Source: JBHICC01 sp046759385 (GTDB lineage Bacteria; Pseudomonadota; Gammaproteobacteria; Acidiferrobacterales; SPGG2). Taken from it: DNA of 37,074 nt. The translations under genes were made by a program, and so were the position numbers. Within the stretch, counting starts at the first letter, position 1. Each line of letters begins with the position of its first letter. The notes beneath the pieces were generated by a model that saw nothing but the letters and a program-made list of their open reading frames with translations, was not told where the DNA came from and made no database searches. Shown here piece by piece: positions 34,579 through 37,074 of this stretch. The stretch covers positions 1 to 37,074 of the forward strand of contig JBHICC010000025.1 of NCBI GenBank assembly GCA_046759385.1, in the 5' to 3' direction.

Positions 34579-35038
34579 TTCGGACAACCTTGATCTCCGC
34601 ATCCTTAATGTTGAGCTCGCCCCTTAGATGGTCGGCCAAATGCTCGCAGACCGTAATGATACGTTTACCATACACATTAAATCGCTTACTCGAGGCATGC
34701 ACGCTTTGTCGCCCATGCACAGTCGAGACATAGGCTACCGGAACGAGCAAGCGCACGATATTCGCTAGCCAGCTGGCCGCGCGCGAATGAGCGTGAATCA
34801 GGTCAATGTGCGCTCGCTTGCACAAACGCGTAAGTTTAATGATGTTACGCACCCGGCTGAGCGGGGACCGGTTATGGATTGACATCACTATATGCCGTGC
34901 TAGGGTCTGCACCGTCAAGCTGTCGGAGACGATGATACAGCGATGTCCGTCACGCAACTGCCGCTTGCACAGAGACGCTACGTAAACCTCCGGACCCGTA
35001 AGATGGGTCTGTGACATCAGGTGCAAAATATTCATCAT
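34565..35038 (-). CDS. N-terminal (acceptor) half of a split GT4-type glycosyltransferase
   Basis: A 157-residue protein: MNILHLMSQTHLTGPEVYVASL at the N-terminus (read in parts), IDLIHAHSRAASWLANI near 79, VSTVHGRQSVHAS near 104 and IKVVRNAID at the end are the ordered blocks of a GT4 N-terminal Rossmann domain. Family members normally continue from the VVRNAID position through a short linker to a second domain in the same frame; here a TAG follows. The second domain is encoded by the overlapping downstream gene. It could be a real two-subunit enzyme with translational coupling, or a frameshift (biological or assembly). ATG 35035 is an alternative start three bases in. Confidence 0.75.
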   Translation of the reverse strand: MMNILHLMSQTHLTGPEVYVASLCKRQLRDGHRCIIVSDSLTVQTLARHIVMSIHNRSPLSRVRNIIKLTRLCKRAHIDLIHAHSRAASWLANIVRLLVPVAYVSTVHGRQSVHASSKRFNVYGKRIITVCEHLADHLRGELNIKDAEIKVVRNAID

Positions 35039-35102
35039 ATCGTGCGCGGGTGTAGTACCGCCTGCGTGTTCCTAGTAGTTCCTCGTCCCTCTAGAGCTGT
35101 GT

Positions 35103-35130
35103 TTGCTTTCAGCTAATGTTTCCTTATAGT
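35103..35130 (+). promoter_or_regulatory. Candidate sigma70 promoter for the heptosyltransferase gene at 35163
   Basis: TTGCTT (35103-35108), a 16-bp spacer and TATAGT (35125-35130), about 32 bases before the ATG, in the divergent gap 35039-35162. Confidence 0.45.
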
Positions 35131-35162
35131 TAGGTGCGCCACGGGCGACGCCGTTTTCGAGT

Positions 35163-36200
35163 ATGCGCAATCCGCTCCGCAGGATTCTCGTCATCAGAAA
35201 CGACAGGCTGGGAGATTTTGTCCTTGCCTTCCCCAGCTTTGTTCTACTCAAGCGCGCGCTGCCCAATACGGAGATCCACGCTCTGGTGCCGGCCTATACC
35301 GAGGAGATCGCCGAAGTCTGCGAGGGCATCGATCAAACAGTTGTTGACCCAGGACAAGAAGCTAGCATGGCTCAGCAACTCGACCTCCTACGTCGACTTC
35401 GAAGAAACAACTACGATGCGGTAATTACCCTTTATTCAACAACTCGCATCGGACTTTGCACTCTGCTCGCCGGCGTTCCTTATCGCCTAGCCCCTGCCAC
35501 CAAGCTCGCACAAATATTCTACAACAATCGCCTAAAACAGCGGCGCTCGCGCTCGAAGAAGCCAGAGTACGAATATAACCTCGACCTATGTATTAAGTTC
35601 CTCAAAGATGCGGGCACAGAACAGCCAACGCTTCCGACACCGCCGTATATACACTTCAAGGATGACCAGGTTGCCGTGTTACGCGCACAATTCTGTCAAC
35701 AGCACGGCCTCGATTCCCGAAAGTTGCTTGTCTTCGTTCACCCCGGAAGCGGCGGCTCAGCCAACAATCTCACCCTCGCCCAATACAGTCAGCTAGTGCA
35801 TTTGCTGAGTTCTACCGACGGCCATGCCGTAGTCGTCACCGCGGGTCCTGGCGAGGAACAGATTGCGCATAGCTTGGCAGCACACCTGAAAGGTGTGACA
35901 CACACGGTTTATCATTCGAGCGAAGGGTTGCGCCGTTTTGCTAAGCACATCCAATTCTCGGACCTGTTCGTTAGCGGGTCCACCGGGCCGTTGCACATCG
36001 CTGGCGCACTTAATCGACCCACAGCAGCGTTCTATCCACGACGGCGTTCGGCGACGGCGCTACGCTGGCAAACCCTGAGTGCGCCGGAGCGGCGGTTGAC
36101 TTTCTCACCGCCTGATCGCGCCGAAGAAAGCGACATGGGGAGTGTCGACCTTGTTGCGGCGGCCGAGACCATCAGCACACAGTTTTTACACGGACGTTAA
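35163..36200 (+). CDS. GT9 heptosyltransferase-like glycosyltransferase
   Basis: A 345-residue GT9 protein. RILVIRNDRLGDFVLAFPSFVLLK (read in parts) is the N-terminal acceptor loop with Asn-Asp-Arg in place of LSAxGD, typical of the more distant GT9 branch. VFVHPGSGGSANNL near 190 and LFVSGSTGPLHIAGALNRPTAAFYP near 270 are the donor-side blocks. It probably adds a heptose or a related sugar to the outer part of the core. It is the only plus-strand gene in the right third apart from the FkbM-like gene, and it is divergent from the split glycosyltransferase. Confidence 0.85.
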   Translation: MRNPLRRILVIRNDRLGDFVLAFPSFVLLKRALPNTEIHALVPAYTEEIAEVCEGIDQTVVDPGQEASMAQQLDLLRRLRRNNYDAVITLYSTTRIGLCTLLAGVPYRLAPATKLAQIFYNNRLKQRRSRSKKPEYEYNLDLCIKFLKDAGTEQPTLPTPPYIHFKDDQVAVLRAQFCQQHGLDSRKLLVFVHPGSGGSANNLTLAQYSQLVHLLSSTDGHAVVVTAGPGEEQIAHSLAAHLKGVTHTVYHSSEGLRRFAKHIQFSDLFVSGSTGPLHIAGALNRPTAAFYPRRRSATALRWQTLSAPERRLTFSPPDRAEESDMGSVDLVAAAETISTQFLHGR

Positions 36201-36243
36201 AGGACAAAGCGGTGCGCAAGGAATGACGTCGGCTGAGCTAGAT

Positions 36244-37002
36244 TCAAGGTTTGGGCTGGTAACGCGTCCACAAATCCGCGTACTTGGCGAAGGTCGAATG
36301 GGCGGACAACAATGCCAGCAGCAGGCCCGCCTTACCGTCTAGGAACCCCGCTCTCACGACATACATGCGCAAAAAACATCCGACCCCATGCAGGAAACCT
36401 TGCCACAAGGTTGCCCGTCGACCCTGCTGTGCCCGCGCCCGACCCCAAGCGGCCGCGTAGCCGGCAGACTTAACCAAGTAATGCTCTAGATCGCGATACG
36501 TAAAGTGCAGTAAATCGCCCTTTAGCCTGACGACTGCTAGACCGTTGTTGTGAAGCTTCTCATGTACTTGTTCCGGTCCGTACTGTGCTTTACACCGAGG
36601 ATACAACCGAACAACGTAGTCTGGATACCAACCGCCGTGCCTTATGTAGCGCCCAAAACAATAGGATAGCCGCGGCACCGCGTAGACCTTGGATTGATCA
36701 TTGGCTTTCGCGGCCCTCCTGATTTCCTCTCGCAGCTTATCCGTGACGCGCTCGTCCGCGTCGATCATGAACACCCAATCGCTCGTAGCCTGTTGCTGCG
36801 CCCGTTGCCGCTGTATGCCGTATCCCTGCCAATCCGCATTCACAAACGTGCGAGCATTGAGTTCACGCGCTTTTTCAATCGTGTCGTCGGTGCTACCGCT
36901 GTCCATAACGACGATCTCATCTGCCCATTTTACCGTCTTCAGGCAGTCGATGATTTGCTCGCCTTCGTTCTTGACAATGAGCACAGTGGAAATCGTACTC
37001 AC
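36244..37002 (-). CDS. GT2 family glycosyltransferase, WaaE/KdtX type
   Basis: A 252-residue GT-A fold enzyme. TVLIVKNEGEQIIDCLKTV starts the fold, VMDSGSTDDT near 32-41 and FMIDADERV near 78-86 (metal DxD-like) are the nucleotide-sugar site, and GWYPDYVVRLYPR near 124 is a WaaE/KdtX block. Family members add beta-1,4-glucose to heptose I of the LPS core. Start is GTG 37002, which follows the TAG of the upstream gene without a gap; the ribosome site AGGAG is inside the last codons of that gene, so the two are coupled. Confidence 0.88.
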   Translation of the reverse strand: MSTISTVLIVKNEGEQIIDCLKTVKWADEIVVMDSGSTDDTIEKARELNARTFVNADWQGYGIQRQRAQQQATSDWVFMIDADERVTDKLREEIRRAAKANDQSKVYAVPRLSYCFGRYIRHGGWYPDYVVRLYPRCKAQYGPEQVHEKLHNNGLAVVRLKGDLLHFTYRDLEHYLVKSAGYAAAWGRARAQQGRRATLWQGFLHGVGCFLRMYVVRAGFLDGKAGLLLALLSAHSTFAKYADLWTRYQPKP

Positions 37003-37074
37003 CTATCTATCTCCTGCATTAACGTTACGCACCTGCCAAGCAAAGAAGGCGATAAGAAACAGCAGAAATAGGCT
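37003..37074 (-). CDS. C-terminal tail of a membrane protein, 5' part outside the window
   Basis: On the minus strand the frame is open from the right edge to a TAG at 37003-37005, giving 23 residues: a hydrophobic stretch (LFLLFLIAFFAWQ), then VRNVNAGDR. It abuts the GT2 start (TAG-GTG) and holds that gene's AGGAG ribosome site, the pattern of a co-translated upstream gene. Its position suggests a membrane glycan protein such as an O-antigen ligase or exporter, but 23 residues cannot decide this. Confidence 0.55.
   Translation of the reverse strand, partial: SLFLLFLIAFFAWQVRNVNAGDR

Overview
The window looks like chromosomal DNA of a gammaproteobacterium, probably an uncultured or poorly sampled one. 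The signs are a NudE/CysQ/YrfG-type housekeeping group, a TPP-riboswitch-controlled thiC beside Pcm-like and TolC genes, waaA with a KdkA-type Kdo kinase, and an LPS-core gene region rich in GT9 heptosyltransferases. Base composition looks moderately GC-rich by eye. I see no rRNA, tRNA, CRISPR array, insertion sequence or phage module. All family assignments come from motifs read in the translations; no database search was run.

Layout. (1) 1-1230: the 3' end of a collagen-like (Gly-X-Y) protein whose true frame runs off the left edge, a strong hairpin, and a small hypothetical gene. (2) 1354-4755: two oxidoreductases on the minus strand, a GMC-family flavoprotein and a hydroxyacid-oxoacid transhydrogenase-like iron alcohol dehydrogenase. 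(3) 4756-8275: small envelope proteins, a UPF0104/YbhN-like membrane protein and a glycerophosphodiester phosphodiesterase. (4) 8299-11101: a compact minus-strand unit nudE - cysQ - FGGY kinase. (5) 11233-15946: plus-strand SpoIIAA-like protein, YrfG-like HAD nucleotidase, LCAT-like lipase lipoprotein, a P-loop protein of unknown function, and a MetA-family homoserine acyltransferase. (6) 15955-20699: thiC on the minus strand with promoter and TPP riboswitch, then a Pcm-like methyltransferase, TolC-family channel and NTF2-like protein on the plus strand. (7) 20738-37074: an LPS/envelope glycan region. It begins with waaA, a UDP-glucuronate decarboxylase-like SDR, kdkA and a heptosyltransferase.

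The LPS region then continues as two minus-strand runs of similar make-up. The first (29496 down to 24888) is heptosyltransferase, GDP-mannose dehydratase-like SDR, SAM methyltransferase, FkbM, FkbM. The second (35038 down to 30652) is split glycosyltransferase, deacetylase fusion, heptosyltransferase, SAM methyltransferase, FkbM. A plus-strand FkbM-like gene lies between them. A further heptosyltransferase, a WaaE/KdtX-type glycosyltransferase and the C-terminal tail of a membrane protein close the window. Together these genes would add Kdo to lipid A, phosphorylate the Kdo, extend it with heptose or related sugars, make nucleotide sugars, and modify the product by O-methylation and deacetylation.

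The points most worth a second look are the glycosyltransferase split across two overlapping genes with its second half fused to a polysaccharide deacetylase, the two heptosyltransferase/methyltransferase/FkbM modules, the collagen-like protein at the left edge, a perfect 14-bp hairpin inside the GMD-like gene, and the six-base gap between the divergent start codons of kdkA and a heptosyltransferase gene.
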